From the NCBI RefSeq assembly GCF_901709675.1, contig NC_051096.1:3873001-3937000 (forward strand): a stretch of DNA of 64,000 bases, written 5' to 3'. The DNA comes from Syngnathus acus. Its lineage: Eukaryota; Chordata; Actinopteri; Syngnathiformes; Syngnathidae. The translations under genes and the position numbers were made by a program. The notes beneath the pieces were generated by a model, which made no database searches, was not told where the DNA came from, and saw only the letters and a list, made by a program, of their open reading frames with translations. This document shows positions 12,008 to 23,500 of this stretch, piece after piece (the first letter of the stretch is position 1; each line of letters opens with the position of its first letter).

Positions 12008-15000
12008 ATGGAAAGTGGCTGCCGTTTGCTCCCCATTGCCGTGACTCTGCTGTGCTGTGTGAGCTCCTCTGTGACCACCCCGACCGCTCGGGTCTCCTTC
12101 CCAATGGGTGAGTGGAGACTTTTTTTCCAACCCGACTCATTCCACGTGCATGCCGTTTATTCCGTTTCTTCTCTGATCCTCATGTGCGATCGCAGGCAGT
12201 CGCGGGCGACGCCTCACCCGCTTCAGCAGTGCCGACGTGGGCAACACCACCACGCTGCTCCTCAGCGACGACGGCGATACGCTCTTCGTGGGCGGCCGTG
12301 ACATCGTGCTAGAGCTGGATGTCAGCCTTGAGGACACCATTATGCTGAGGAACAAGGTAAGGGAAGGTGTGCTAAGTGGGAGATGTACAATACCGAGCAT
12401 TGCGTTCTTCTGACAGCTGGACTGGAAGCCTTCGGAGAAAGACCTGGAGCAATGTTCCATGAAAGGCAAGAAGATGGCAAGTAGCTTGTTTGCACACATT
12501 TCACAATCCAAAATTGTGACAATTCTTGTTCTTTTGTGAAACTTTTTTTTCTCTCCAGACGGACTGTCCAAATTTCATCCGTGTGTTGCTGTTCCTGAAC
12601 GCCACTCACCTCTACGCTTGTGGAACATTCGCCTTTAGTCCACGTTGTATCTACATCGTAAGTTTGCCTTGCGTAAATATATCCGTTCTGTATACAAATT
12701 AGGGTCGATAGAATCAATTGACTGACTGATTTAATCACGATTTATTTTTCCAGAACTCCGATACATTAACGATGAGCCTGAAGGCCGACGAGGGACGAGG
12801 TCGCTGCCCTTATGACCCCTACCAGCGCAACACCGCTATCATCGTAGGTCTGTGACGCCAAAGTGTTTGCTTACTGCTCCCGTCCATTTGTTACCACTAA
12901 ATCACCACTCGATCAAAACAAACATGTACCGACTTGTCGTGATGTGTCACCAGACGGAGAGCTGTACACGGGCACGGTGGCCGACTACCGGGGCAACTGG
13001 CCGCTCATCTCCCGTCACCTCAGCGAAGGCTCTCGTGTGGACCTCAAGCTGGACGACACGCTGGGATGGCTGGAGGGTAAGGACATTGCGGAGGGCACGG
13101 ACTTTTTGTTGTTCTACATATAAAATTGTTTCTTTTTTCTTCTCTGCGTGCAGATCCGACTTTCATAAGCACCACCTTCATTCCAGACGAGGGCAAAATT
13201 TACTTTTTCTTCAGCGAAGTGGGCCGGGAGTACGACTTTGTCGACAAGTTCATCGTTTCACGCGTTTCCCAAGTCTGCACGGTAAGAACGGGAATGGAGC
13301 ACAGGCCGACTCGCATGAATTAGATATGACGTTCTTTGTTCTTTCCTAGAGCGACGTCGGAGGTCAGCGGACGCTCCAGCGGCGCTGGACCACCTTCGCC
13401 AAAGCGCAGCTACTGTGCCAGGCGGACGGCGAGCTGCCCTATAATGTCATCCAGGACATCGACAGCCTGGCGCCAACCGATGGCGCGACGACGGACGACA
13501 CGCTTTTCTACGGCATCTTCACTTCGCAATGGTCAGTGAGATCTTTGCCTTCATATTTGTTCGGGTTTTTTTTGGTCACCCAATTTTATTTTACTTATGG
13601 TTCCCTTTATTATGTACAGAACTTTGTTACAGCTGCAGTTCTTTCTTTAAGAAAGTTAAGAGGACATTTTTTCCTGGCAAGAACAAAAGGAAAAAAAAAA
13701 ATCTTCACGGCATACAATGTGACACGTGATTGGTCATCTGGCGTCCCGCATGTCTTCTCCTTCACACTGTATAATTTTTTATGCTTCATGTAGAGTCACG
13801 CGTCATTGATTTTGTTTCCCCTTTTAACCCAGGTCAATCAATTCGGGACTGTCGGCCGTGTGCTCGTTCCGCATGGCGGATATCAGGTCGGCCTTCTCGG
13901 GCAGCTACAAGGTCCTCAACCGTGACACGCTGCAGTGGAGCACCAGGGTGCAGGAGAGGGTGGCCAACCCAGGCCAGGTCAATGTCACAGAGACACAAAT
14001 GCCAATTATTTTTCTGGCTGTGGAATATTGAAGAATGAATGAATATTTGAGGGTGTCCTTTCCTCACATCTTCAGTGCGGCTTGCACAACGCGTCAGACA
14101 ACGCCCTTCGCTTCGTCAAGGAAAACTTCCTGGCGGACGACAGCGTGCGGCCAGCGGGCGGGGGTCCCACCATGGTGTCCACCGAGCACCGCTACAGCCA
14201 CCTGGCCGTCCAGAGGGTCCGGGCGACAGACGGTGTGGACTACACGGTCCTGTTTCTCCTCACAGGTGAGGCTACTTTGTGAAAGTGTTTTTCAGGATTG
14301 CTAAGAGGTCAAACGTCTTTGATGGTGTTTCAGAGTCGGGGTACCTTCACAAAGCGGTGCTGCTGCAGAGCGGTGCGCACGTGGTGGAGGAGGTGCAGGT
14401 GTTCCTCAAACCTCAACCTGTCAAGAGCCTCAAGCTGTCCATACCCAAAGTACAGCTGTTCCATTTCAATCCAATGGCCATTTTTTAGTAAATATTGAAA
14501 TAGTCTCACAAGATTAGCTGCCGTCATTTCTTCAACAGGGCTCGATCTACGTCGGTACATCGGAGGGTGTGCTCAGGCTCCCGACGGCCAACTGCTCCTT
14601 CTACTGGACCTGTGCCCAGTGCGTCCTTGCCCGGGACCCTTTCTGCGGGTGGGATGCCGCCCGCCAGGCCTGCGTGGGGGTCTCCGGCACCCACCTGGGC
14701 CAGGACGTGGAGAGGGGCAACGTGGAGAAGGCGTGCGAGAGCGCTACCTCCATGCACAGAGCTCGCTTTGGACCAAGCAACCTGCCAGCAGGTTAGCCGC
14801 ATTTCCACATTTTCAGAAGTACTAAAAAATGTCAAGAAAATTTAATTCCTTGATTGTGTATATCAGCTCCCTGTCCCGCAGGCGAGCAGCTGTCAGTGTC
14901 CCTGCACGAGGTGGTGCGCCTCCCGTGTCCCGCCGCCTCGCGTCTCTCCCGCCAGTCGTGGGAGCGACCAAACAGCCGCCTGTCGCCGGAGCTCTACCTC

Positions 15001-15522
15001 CACCTGGACGACGGCAGCCTGAGCTTCGTGGCCACGCCCGCCACTCTGGGCCACTACCTGTGCCTGTCCGCCGAGAACGGCTTCCGACAAACCATGGCCG
15101 TCTACCACGTCAAGCAGAAGAGCGGCCCCCTACCCAGCCCAAAGGGACCGACGCAGCCGGGCCGCAACCTTTCCGTATGGATGATGAAAGCGGCACCAAA
15201 TGAGGCTGTCTATCAAGACGGGGACTCGCTTCTGTCATCGCAGACCCCTTCCTACTTAAAGGAGCTGGTGGCCGTGTCGGTCCTCTTAGTTCTTTCCCTG
15301 AGCGTGCTCTTCACCATCCTCCTCTATGTGGTCAGAGAGCGGTGGCATAGCCGCACCGTGCCGCAGCAAGTGGTGGAGGATTCGGGCAGACGGACTCCAG
15401 AGGAGCAAGAGGCCCTCCAAGTGGGGCCCGCGCAGAGCAAGCGCAACGGGCACGTCCAGGGCGCCCTCTCCAACGGGGCGCTTGCCGCTTCCAACGGACA
15501 CTTGCCCAACACGCCCATTTGA
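12008..15522 (+). CDS. sema4a: Class 4 semaphorin, SEMA4A-like
   Basis: Thirteen coding exons: 12008-12107, 12196-12356, 12417-12476, 12559-12657, 12754-12847, 12954-13076, 13154-13281, 13350-13531, 13833-13977, 14076-14265, 14334-14449, 14539-14791 and 14882-15522 (2292 nt, 763 aa; human SEMA4A is 761). The ATG has an ideal Kozak context, GCCACCATGG. Domains in order: signal peptide (1 to about 24); sema domain (about 35-465) with [29 protein letters not shown] and [13 protein letters not shown] domain (about 478-530) with [15 protein letters not shown]; Ig-like domain (about 551-635); transmembrane helix (about 679-702); cytoplasmic tail of about 60 residues ending NTPI. Segments such as [13 protein letters not shown] and GQDVERGN fit SEMA4A best. 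Class 4 semaphorins are membrane ligands for plexins, acting in axon guidance and immune signalling. The exact paralogue is less certain than the class. One intron has a GC donor, listed separately. Confidence 0.85.
12477..12558 (+). other. sema4a: Non-canonical GC-AG intron in the semaphorin gene
   Basis: The exon ends GGCAAGAAGATG and the intron starts GCAAGTAG. It ends with a pyrimidine tract and CTCTCCAG. The next exon starts in frame with TDCPNF, a conserved sema block. The nearest GT donor, 4 nt further on, would shift the frame. Apart from the C at position 2, the donor matches the usual consensus (GCAAGT), as known GC-AG introns do. Confidence 0.75.
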
Positions 15523-15537
15523 GCGCCGGCACTCCAG

Positions 15538-15543
15538 GTAAGG
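15538..15543 (+). other. sema4a: Strong splice donor 15 nt after the semaphorin stop
   Basis: CAG followed by GTAAGG lies directly downstream of the stop codon at 15520-15522. It could define an intron in the 3' UTR. I could not choose a matching acceptor. Confidence 0.35.
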
Positions 15544-16163
15544 ATAAAATAAAAATAAAAAATATTGCTGTACTTGTCATAATGTGACAAAGATCAAATG
15601 GTTATTTTCCCAGAACATTTTTAAAAACACATTTTCACTTTATGGAATGCTACCCACTTTTGATGCCACCTGACTGCAAAATGTACAGTACTCTTATTTT
15701 AGTAGGCTTTGGTACAAAAATGTCAAATATTAGTAGGAATTCAACGTTTGCACACTTTGGGCACATCACAAACTTTATGGAACTATTTTATATGATTTTT
15801 TTTTTTTTGTACTCAACGGTGGCGTATTATAGGATGGCATTGCTGCTCCTCAACGTGCCTTGGCTACACACTCGGACCCTGTCATAATGTGACTGCTGAA
15901 CTATTCCCTGTGTTCATTTTGAATGTTAAATGTGAACATGGTACTAATGTGCTTTTTGACACCTTTTAATTCACTCGTTCAAGGGGGGGGGGGGGTGACC
16001 AAATATGCTGATTTTACTCATCCAAGGACTTAAGTTTGGATGTTTTTTTGAGGGAGTTGGATTGGTCTATTTTCACATCTGGACCGAATCAGTAGGGCGC
16101 AAACACAGCTGTCACGATAGAAGAAAAAAAAAAAGTAAGACGCTGAATTCCAACCACTATCAT

Positions 16164-16169
16164 AATAAA
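16164..16169 (+). other. sema4a: Possible polyadenylation signal of the semaphorin gene
   Basis: AATAAA about 640 nt past the stop. Other AT-rich signals lie nearby, so the true end is uncertain. The stretch 15545-16690 holds 3' UTR and intergenic DNA with G and A runs and no coding signal. Confidence 0.4.
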
Positions 16170-16699
16170 TATTGTGTTATGTGAATGTCTTTTCATGTCA
16201 CTCAGGATTTAGCCTTATTAGCTTTGTGCAGTATACGTTTCAGAATACACTGTGCTGTGTTTACTGTATCAAGTTTTAAATGGGCTCTGTAGCGCTACCA
16301 CGTGGCCAAAAATATTAAACGCACCCTAGAAAAATATTCTGAAGATACGTGTTTTTAAAAAAATAAATAAAGGCAGAAACGTCTTTTAGTTGAAATATTT
16401 ATATTTGATTTCATTTTACATATTTAATTTTTATTTAAATATTTGACCATTAGTATTTAGAATAAAACATTTTTTTTTCCACATTTATTACACTAGCAAT
16501 CATCACATGGATTTTATTTTCCTCCCATGGTTATATTTAGCATTTACATCTTAATAAATTTTTCAATAGATTAAGCAACGTCATCACATGATGACATCAC
16601 CAGACTGCCTCCCGTCCCTTCCCTCCTTCCTCTCTCCCGGACTGCAAGTCTGCAAAAAGTCTGCAGCGGCCCGTTTGCTGCAGTGCCATCACACACATA

Positions 16700-16785
16700 C
16701 ACAATCTCACACTCTAATTTTAGCAGCTTGCCTGTCCAACACCGGCATCCTGACCGAGAAGACATTGCTTGGTGACTCAGCACAG
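16700..16785 (+). other. Putative non-coding first exon of the MS4A gene
   Basis: A short stretch ends CAGCACAG followed by GTAAGA at 16786. It lies 440 bp upstream of the coding ATG. A candidate acceptor precedes the ATG at about 17215. The left boundary is a guess. Confidence 0.35.
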
Positions 16786-17222
16786 GTAAGAACACCTTTT
16801 TGTTTTTGTATATGTTTCTCATGAGATGCATGGATGTCCCCCCAGAGCACACCCAAAGTCATACTGCAGTCGCCTCCCACTTTGCTGCAGTGTACCTTGT
16901 CCAATTTCATTTAATATTCCACAAACAGCAGCAGTGATGGAAATAAGTGAAAATTGTAAAATCAAAATGTGAATTTGTACTGCATGTGATAAAATGTTTT
17001 CAACATGATTGATGGCGTGCCTAATGATTTGGCTCGTCACCTGTCTCTTTAAGAGGCCTCTCTCTCTGGTCTAAGTCTGCTAGAGGACGCAGTGACGACT
17101 CATCCACCCATCAAATTGTAACAATTTATGTTATGCACTGTTTATTGCATGTGGTCTGGAATCACCAACAACCTGTAAATGTGTCCCAAAACTTTTGTCC
17201 GCACAATCACAAAGGTAGCGAG

Positions 17223-19166
17223 ATGGCCCAGGACGATCCGAAAGAAACGACGCCCCCGCCGGGGACGCTGAGCCCGGGCCAGCTGCAGTCCCACTTCAAG
17301 ATGGAGCCAAAGACTTTGGGGGTGAGCTAGTCAGAATGGAACCATGAGGCCAACCAAACATGCTAACATGCTGTCTGTTAGCTGAAACTTTCCAACTGAA
17401 GTACAGTTAATTCAATTAACTGCTAAAATGAAAAAAAAAACAACAATAGCGGCTGCCTTGTCCTGTTCAGGCCATCCAGCTGGTCATCGCGGTGTTGATC
17501 CTTTGCCTGAGCATGTCCGTGCTGCGAGTGCACGAGATCCACTTTACGGCCGACGTGGCGCTCTTCCTCGTCGTGGTCATACAGGTGGGAGGGTTAGCAC
17601 ACGTGCTATTTAGCATTGGTCAGACTCCCGATGTCTTTCACTGATCCACCAACTCTTCTTTCAACCAGGTCCTCTTGTCGGGGTCTGTGTTGATCCACAG
17701 TGGGAGGAGGCCCACTCTGTTTTGGGTGAGTGGGCGTACAAAATGACCAAAAGCAAGGAGCCACATGCTGCTTCACCAAGCCAGTTTTATAATAAATAGA
17801 GCACTGTTGTTTCTGATGGTTTTGCAGGTCAAATGCGCCCTGGTTCTCCATCTGATCAGCGCCGCGTTCGCCACCGCCGCCCTGGGGCTGATGTCCAAGC
17901 ACCTCCCGTACAGGCAGGACTCATACCACTGCGAACACTGTCGCCGCCTGGAGTACCACGCCGTGGTAATGCAACCACAGCCAGCGCTTGCATTGCACCT
18001 CGTTAGATAATTAAATGTCCCGTGAGTAGCGCTCGCTTCATTTAGCGAGTCTTGTCCGGTGCGAGACTGAAACAATGTGATTGCAAGATGGAAGGAAGTC
18101 TACTAGCTTAATGCTAACATAAATGCGAAACACCATTGACTGGATACTAAAATTAGCATAACACAGCAGATCTTTTTTTAACTTTTTTCACTTTTACCGT
18201 AATTTTCGGACTATAAGTCGCGGGTTTTTTCATAGTTTGGGTGGGGGGGGCGACTTATACTCAGGAGCGACTTATATACATATATATGTTTTTTTTCACT
18301 TTTTTGGGCATTTTATGGCTGGTGCGACTTATACTCCGGTGCGACTTATAGTCCGAAAATTACGGTAATTAACTTTTCCATTAGAGATCAGTGATGCAAT
18401 ACTAGATTCAAAATTCTAAAAATTGTTGCTACGTATTAGTGGCCCCAAAGCCAACTTTTTTTATGTTTTGTCTTCGCAGCTACATTGTTTCAGGAAATGC
18501 ACCGAGCTGGTCGAGCAAAAGTGCAAAGTAAGCAGACAGCCATTGTACATTTCCTTGTGTTCTCTTTTTTTTTTTTGTTTATGCATTCAGCTCATGTGGG
18601 ACATTTTTGCGTTTGTGCTAAACAAGTACGTCTTGCTTTGTTTAGATGCTCATTGATGGCATCCTGGGGACGCTGGTGATCTTCCTGGTTCTGGAGTTGC
18701 TGATCTGCATTACCGCCATGCTCTTCGGTCTGACCGTGCTCGCCGCACGCAGGACTCAGGTCATGACCTCACCTGCTTTTCCATTTGAACGTCATCTTTT
18801 TTCATTTCTATAAATAGACTAGATCAACTACACACTCTGCATCGAACTTCTCTAACTATTGAATTTTTACTTATTTTTAAATTTTGCTGTTGTGGTTCAG
18901 GCTCCAAGTGAGCGACCTCGCTACCCACACACCCGCCCACCACCATCGCCAGTTGTTCACGCTGTTCGGGCGACTCCCCCTGCGGCGACCGAGCCCTTTC
19001 CATCCCAGGTACTGCACGCACGCACGCACACACACACATGCATACACACACTCAAGAACGACTGTTTACGTGTGAGCAGGTAGCCGTGGTGGTGACCGAA
19101 CCTGACGCCGATCTGCTGGAAGACATCGCTACCCCGCCCACCGAACCTCAAGTGGAGCCCATTTAA
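17223..19166 (+). CDS. MS4A family four-pass membrane protein
   Basis: Eight coding exons: 17223-17321, 17471-17584, 17669-17725, 17828-17965, 18480-18527, 18646-18759, 18901-19008 and 19080-19166 (765 nt, 254 aa). All junctions are phase 0. The cytoplasmic N-terminus runs into EPKTLGAIQ, the family's hallmark entry to the first membrane helix. Four hydrophobic segments lie at about 34-52, 58-82, 88-113 and 154-182. The loop between helices 3 and 4 is rich in Cys and charged residues (C-x2-C, then C-x3-C, then C). The tail of about 70 residues is rich in Pro and acidic residues. MS4A proteins such as CD20 and the FcepsilonRI beta chain work in membrane signalling complexes; other members act in olfactory or lysosomal contexts. 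The sequence does not show which member this is. Intron 4 carries a MITE (18195-18367). Confidence 0.82.
18195..18367. mobile_element. Palindromic MITE in MS4A intron 4
   Basis: A 173-bp element whose two ends are perfect inverted repeats of 27 bp, starting TACCGTAATTTTCGGAC. TA at each end is compatible with a TA target duplication. Internal copies of the GCGACTTATA motif make it strongly fold-back. It belongs to the same broad group as the elements at 46008, 47019 and 60143, but with GCGAC where those carry GCGCAC. No transposase is present. Confidence 0.8.
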
Positions 19167-19767
19167 ACTCTGCGCTGTACAATAATGCAAACAAACGTGA
19201 TCGGAAAATGAGCCAACAAAAAATGTTGATCGACACACAGCCACGATAGAAGTCTTGAAAGAAATATATCTGAAGTTCAGTTTGTGTGATATAATTGAGT
19301 CACATCACAAATACCGTATTTCTGCAACTAGTGACCTGGGGCTTTGATTTACTTCACTGCAGATGGGCAGTGGGCATTATGGTGCTATTATAAATGTATG
19401 TATGTACTGTTTGCATATTATTTTATTTTTTTCATTTATTTATTTCATTGTATTTATTTACAACAAAAATGTATACTGTGCTGTAGAAATGCCATTTATT
19501 GCAAGATGGCGACTAATTGCGGAAATACATTGTGTTTATCCACAAGTATGAAAACAATGTTAGTGGCGTTTTTCCATAATCTAGCACATAGTAGATCATT
19601 CATCCACGGTAGCGCTGAATTGTGATATATATTTGTGTCTTTTATCACTTGTTAATCTGCATTCACACTGTATATTCTGTAAAAGTGTCAAATAGAACCT
19701 TTCAATCATGAGCAGATAGTGTAATGATTGTGTGTTGGTACTATACTTATGATAGATTGCATTGTTC

Positions 19768-19773
19768 AATAAA
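19768..19773 (+). other. Polyadenylation signal of the MS4A gene
   Basis: AATAAA about 600 nt after the stop, in AT-rich 3' UTR. Confidence 0.5.
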
Positions 19774-20254
19774 TGACACAGCAGGTCCAGGAAGAACTTT
19801 CTGGAACTTTTGGTGTAAATACACTCAAGGTAGAGGGAGGAGGGAGAAGTTTAAAAATAAATAAATAAATAATATTTCTTACAAGGAGAGAGGAACGATT
19901 AGCTGGTAACAACCCCGAATTCTATGCTTGGGACTTTTTCATGTATGACACAAAATCACAATCATAATCACATAACATAAATGACGACAATCTTGCAGAG
20001 CACTACATCGTCTTCAGGCGCTACTCTGTTGCCATCTCTTGGTCAGTATGGGAAATGCTGAATCAGTTCATTTTTTCTTCTATGTATATTTTCAGGGCCT
20101 GCCTAAGGGTATTTGTGGCCTTCGGCATACATGTCAATTCTCTCAAATTGCTGATATTGAAATATAAATTATATACAGTAAAAGCTACAAAACAAACTGA
20201 CAAATAACTCATTTTCAAATCAGACGAGTTGTTTGAAACCCTAACCCTAGCTTC
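19774..20254. other. Intergenic; no feature seen
   Basis: About 480 bp without coding signal. A short telomere-like CCCTAACCCTAG stretch occurs at 20239-20250, just before the fold-back element. Confidence 0.45.
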
Positions 20255-20528
20255 CAGGGGTGTGGAACTCCAGTCCTCGGGGCCGCGTTCCAATATGTTT
20301 TCCAAGTTACCCTCGTTAAACACACCTGCGTGAAAAGATTTTGGTCCTTGTCATGTTCTGCAGGAGCTAAAACTTTTCACGCAGGTGCACTTAACGAGGG
20401 TACCACACAGACACTCCATTAGGTACGCCGCCATTTACAGGTGTACCTACGTCACCTAGACAGTAGATGGTGCCACACCCGCCCTCACCCCCACTTTATG
20501 ATTGGCTGCTGGATCTGTGACGTTTACT

Positions 20529-23500
20529 TGGACACTCCATTAGGTACACCGCCATTTTCAAGTGTACCTAATAACAGGCCACTTTATTAGGGAAATATGG
20601 TCAAAGGTCACAGGTGTCCAGCTCTAGTCCTCGGGCCGCGTTCCAATATGTTTTCCACCCTCGTTAAACACACCTGCGTGAAAACATTTAGCTCATTTTG
20701 ACGTTCTCGGTAGCTAAAACTTTTCACGCAGGTGCACTTAACGAGGGAATCACACGGACACTCCATTAGGTACACCGCCATTTTCAAGTGTACCTAATAA
20801 CAGGCCACTTTATTAGGGAAATATGGTCAAAGGTCACAGGTGTCCAGCTCTAGTCCTCGGGCCGCGTTCCAATATGTTTTCCACCCTCGTTAAACACACC
20901 TGCGTGAAAACATTTAGCTCATTTTGACGTTCTCGGTAGCTAAAACTTTTCACGCAGGTGCACTTAACGAGGGAATCACACGGACACTCCATTAGGTACA
21001 CCGCCATTTTCAAGTGTACCTAATAACAGGCCACTTTATTGGGGAAATATGGTCAAAGGTCACAGGTGTCCAGCTCTAGTCCTCGGGCCGCGTTCCAATA
21101 TGTTTTCCACCCTCGTTAAACACACCTGCGTGAAAACATTTAGCTCATTTTGACGTTCTCGGTAGCTAAAACTTTTCACGCAGGTGCACTTAACGAGGGA
21201 ATCACACGGACACTCCATTAGGTACACCGCCATTTTCAAGTGTACCTAATAACAGGCCACTTTATTAGGGAAATATGGTCAAAGGTCACAGGTGTCAAGC
21301 TCTAGTCCTCGGGCCGCGTTCCAATATGTTTTCCACCCTCGTTAAACACACCTGCGTGAAAACATTTAGCTCGTTTTGACGTTCTCGGTAGCTAAAACTT
21401 TTCACGCAGGTGCACTTAACGAGGGAATCACACGGACACTCCATTAGGTACACCGCCATTTTCAAGTGTACCTAATAACAGGCCACTTTATTAGGGAAAT
21501 ATGGTCAAAGGTCACAGGTGTCCAGCTCTAGTCCTCGGGCCGCGTTCCAATATGTTTTCCACCCTCGTTAAACACACCTGCGTGAAAACATTTAGCTCAT
21601 TTTGACGTTCTCGGTAGCTAAAACTTTTCACGCAGGTGCACTTAACGAGGGAATCACACGGACACTCCATTAGGTACACCGCCATTTTCAAGTGTACCTA
21701 ATAACAGGCCACTTTATTAGGGAAATATGGTCAAAGGTCACAGGTGTCCAGCTCTAGTCCTCGGGCCGCGTTCCAATATGTTTTCCACCCTCGTTAAACA
21801 CACCTGCGTGAAAACATTTAGCTCATTTTGACGTTCTCGGTCGCTAAAACTTTTCACGCAGGTGCACTTAACGAGGGAATCACACGGACACTCCATTAGG
21901 TACACCGCCATTTTCAAGTGTACCTAATAACAGGCCACTTTATTAGGGAAATATGGTCAAAGGTCACAGGTGTCCAGCTCTAGTCCTCGGGCCGCGTTCC
22001 AATATGTTTTCCACCCTCGTTAAACACACCTGCGTGAAAACATTTAGCTCATTTTGACGTTCTCGGTAGCTAAAACTTTTCACGCAGGTGCACTTAACGA
22101 GGGAATCACACGGACACTCCATTAGGTACACCGCCATTTTCAAGTGTACCTAATAACAGGCCACTTTATTAGGGAAATATGGTCAAAGGTCACAGGTGTC
22201 CAGCTCTAGTCCTCGGGCCGCGTTCCAATATGTTTTCCACCCTCGTTAAACACACCTGCGTGAAAACATTTAGCTCATTTTGACGTTCTCGGTAGCTAAA
22301 ACTTTTCACGCAGGTGCACTTAACGAGGGAATCACACGGACACTCCATTAGGTACACCGCCATTTTCAAGTGTACCTAATAACAGGCCACTTTATTAGGG
22401 AAATATGGTCAAAGGTCACAGGTGTCCAGCTCTAGTCCTCGGGCCGCGTTCCAATATGTTTTCCACCCTCGTTAAACACACCTGCGTGAAAACATTTAGC
22501 TCATTTTGACGTTCTCGGTAGCTAAAACTTTTCACGCAGGTGCACTTAACGAGGGAATCACACGGACACTCCATTAGGTACACCGCCATTTTCAAGTGTA
22601 CCTAATAACAGGCCACTTTATTAGGGAAATATGGTCAAAGGTCACAGGTGTCCAGCTCTAGTCCTCGGGCCGCGTTCCAATATGTTTTCCACCCTCGTTA
22701 AACACACCTGCGTGAAAACATTTAGCTCATTTTGACGTTCTCGGTAGCTAAAACTTTTCACGCAGGTGCACTTAACGAGGGAATCACACGGACACTCCAT
22801 TAGGTACACCGCCATTTTCAAGTGTACCTAATAACAGGCCACTTTATTAGGGAAATATGGTCAAAGGTCACAGGTGTCAAGCTCTAGTCCTCGGGCCGCG
22901 TTCCAATATGTTTTCCACCCTCGTTAAACACACCTGCGTGAAAACATTTAGCTCATTTTGACGTTCTCGGTAGCTAAAACTTTTCACGCAGGTGCACTTA
23001 ACGAGGGAATCACACGGACACTCCATTAGGTACACTGCCATTTTCAAGTGTACCTAATAACAGGCCACTTTATTAGGGAAATATGGTCAAAGGTCACAGG
23101 TGTCCAGCTCTAGTCCTCGGGCCGCGTTCCAATATGTTTTCCACCCTCGTTAAACACACCTGCGTGAAAACATTTAGCTCATTTTGACGTTCTCGGTAGC
23201 TAAAACTTTTCACGCAGGTGCACTTAACGAGGGAATCACACGGACACTCCATTAGGTACACCGCCATTTTCAAGTGTACCTAATAACAGGCCACTTTATT
23301 AGGGAAATATGGTCAAAGGTCACAGGTGTCCAGCTCTAGTCCTCGGGCCGCGTTCCAATATGTTTTCCACCCTCGTTAAACACACCTGCGTGAAAACATT
23401 TAGCTCATTTTGACGTTCTCGGTAGCTAAAACTTTTCACGCAGGTGCACTTAACGAGGGAATCACACGGACACTCCATTAGGTACACCGCCATTTTCAAG

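Noticed and set aside
12137-12738. Long minus-strand ORFs over the semaphorin exons
   Set aside because: Shadows of GC-rich coding exons whose plus-strand reading gives a complete semaphorin.
19313-19340. Another TACCGTATTT MITE end
   Set aside because: Only about ten bases match and there is no inverted partner nearby.
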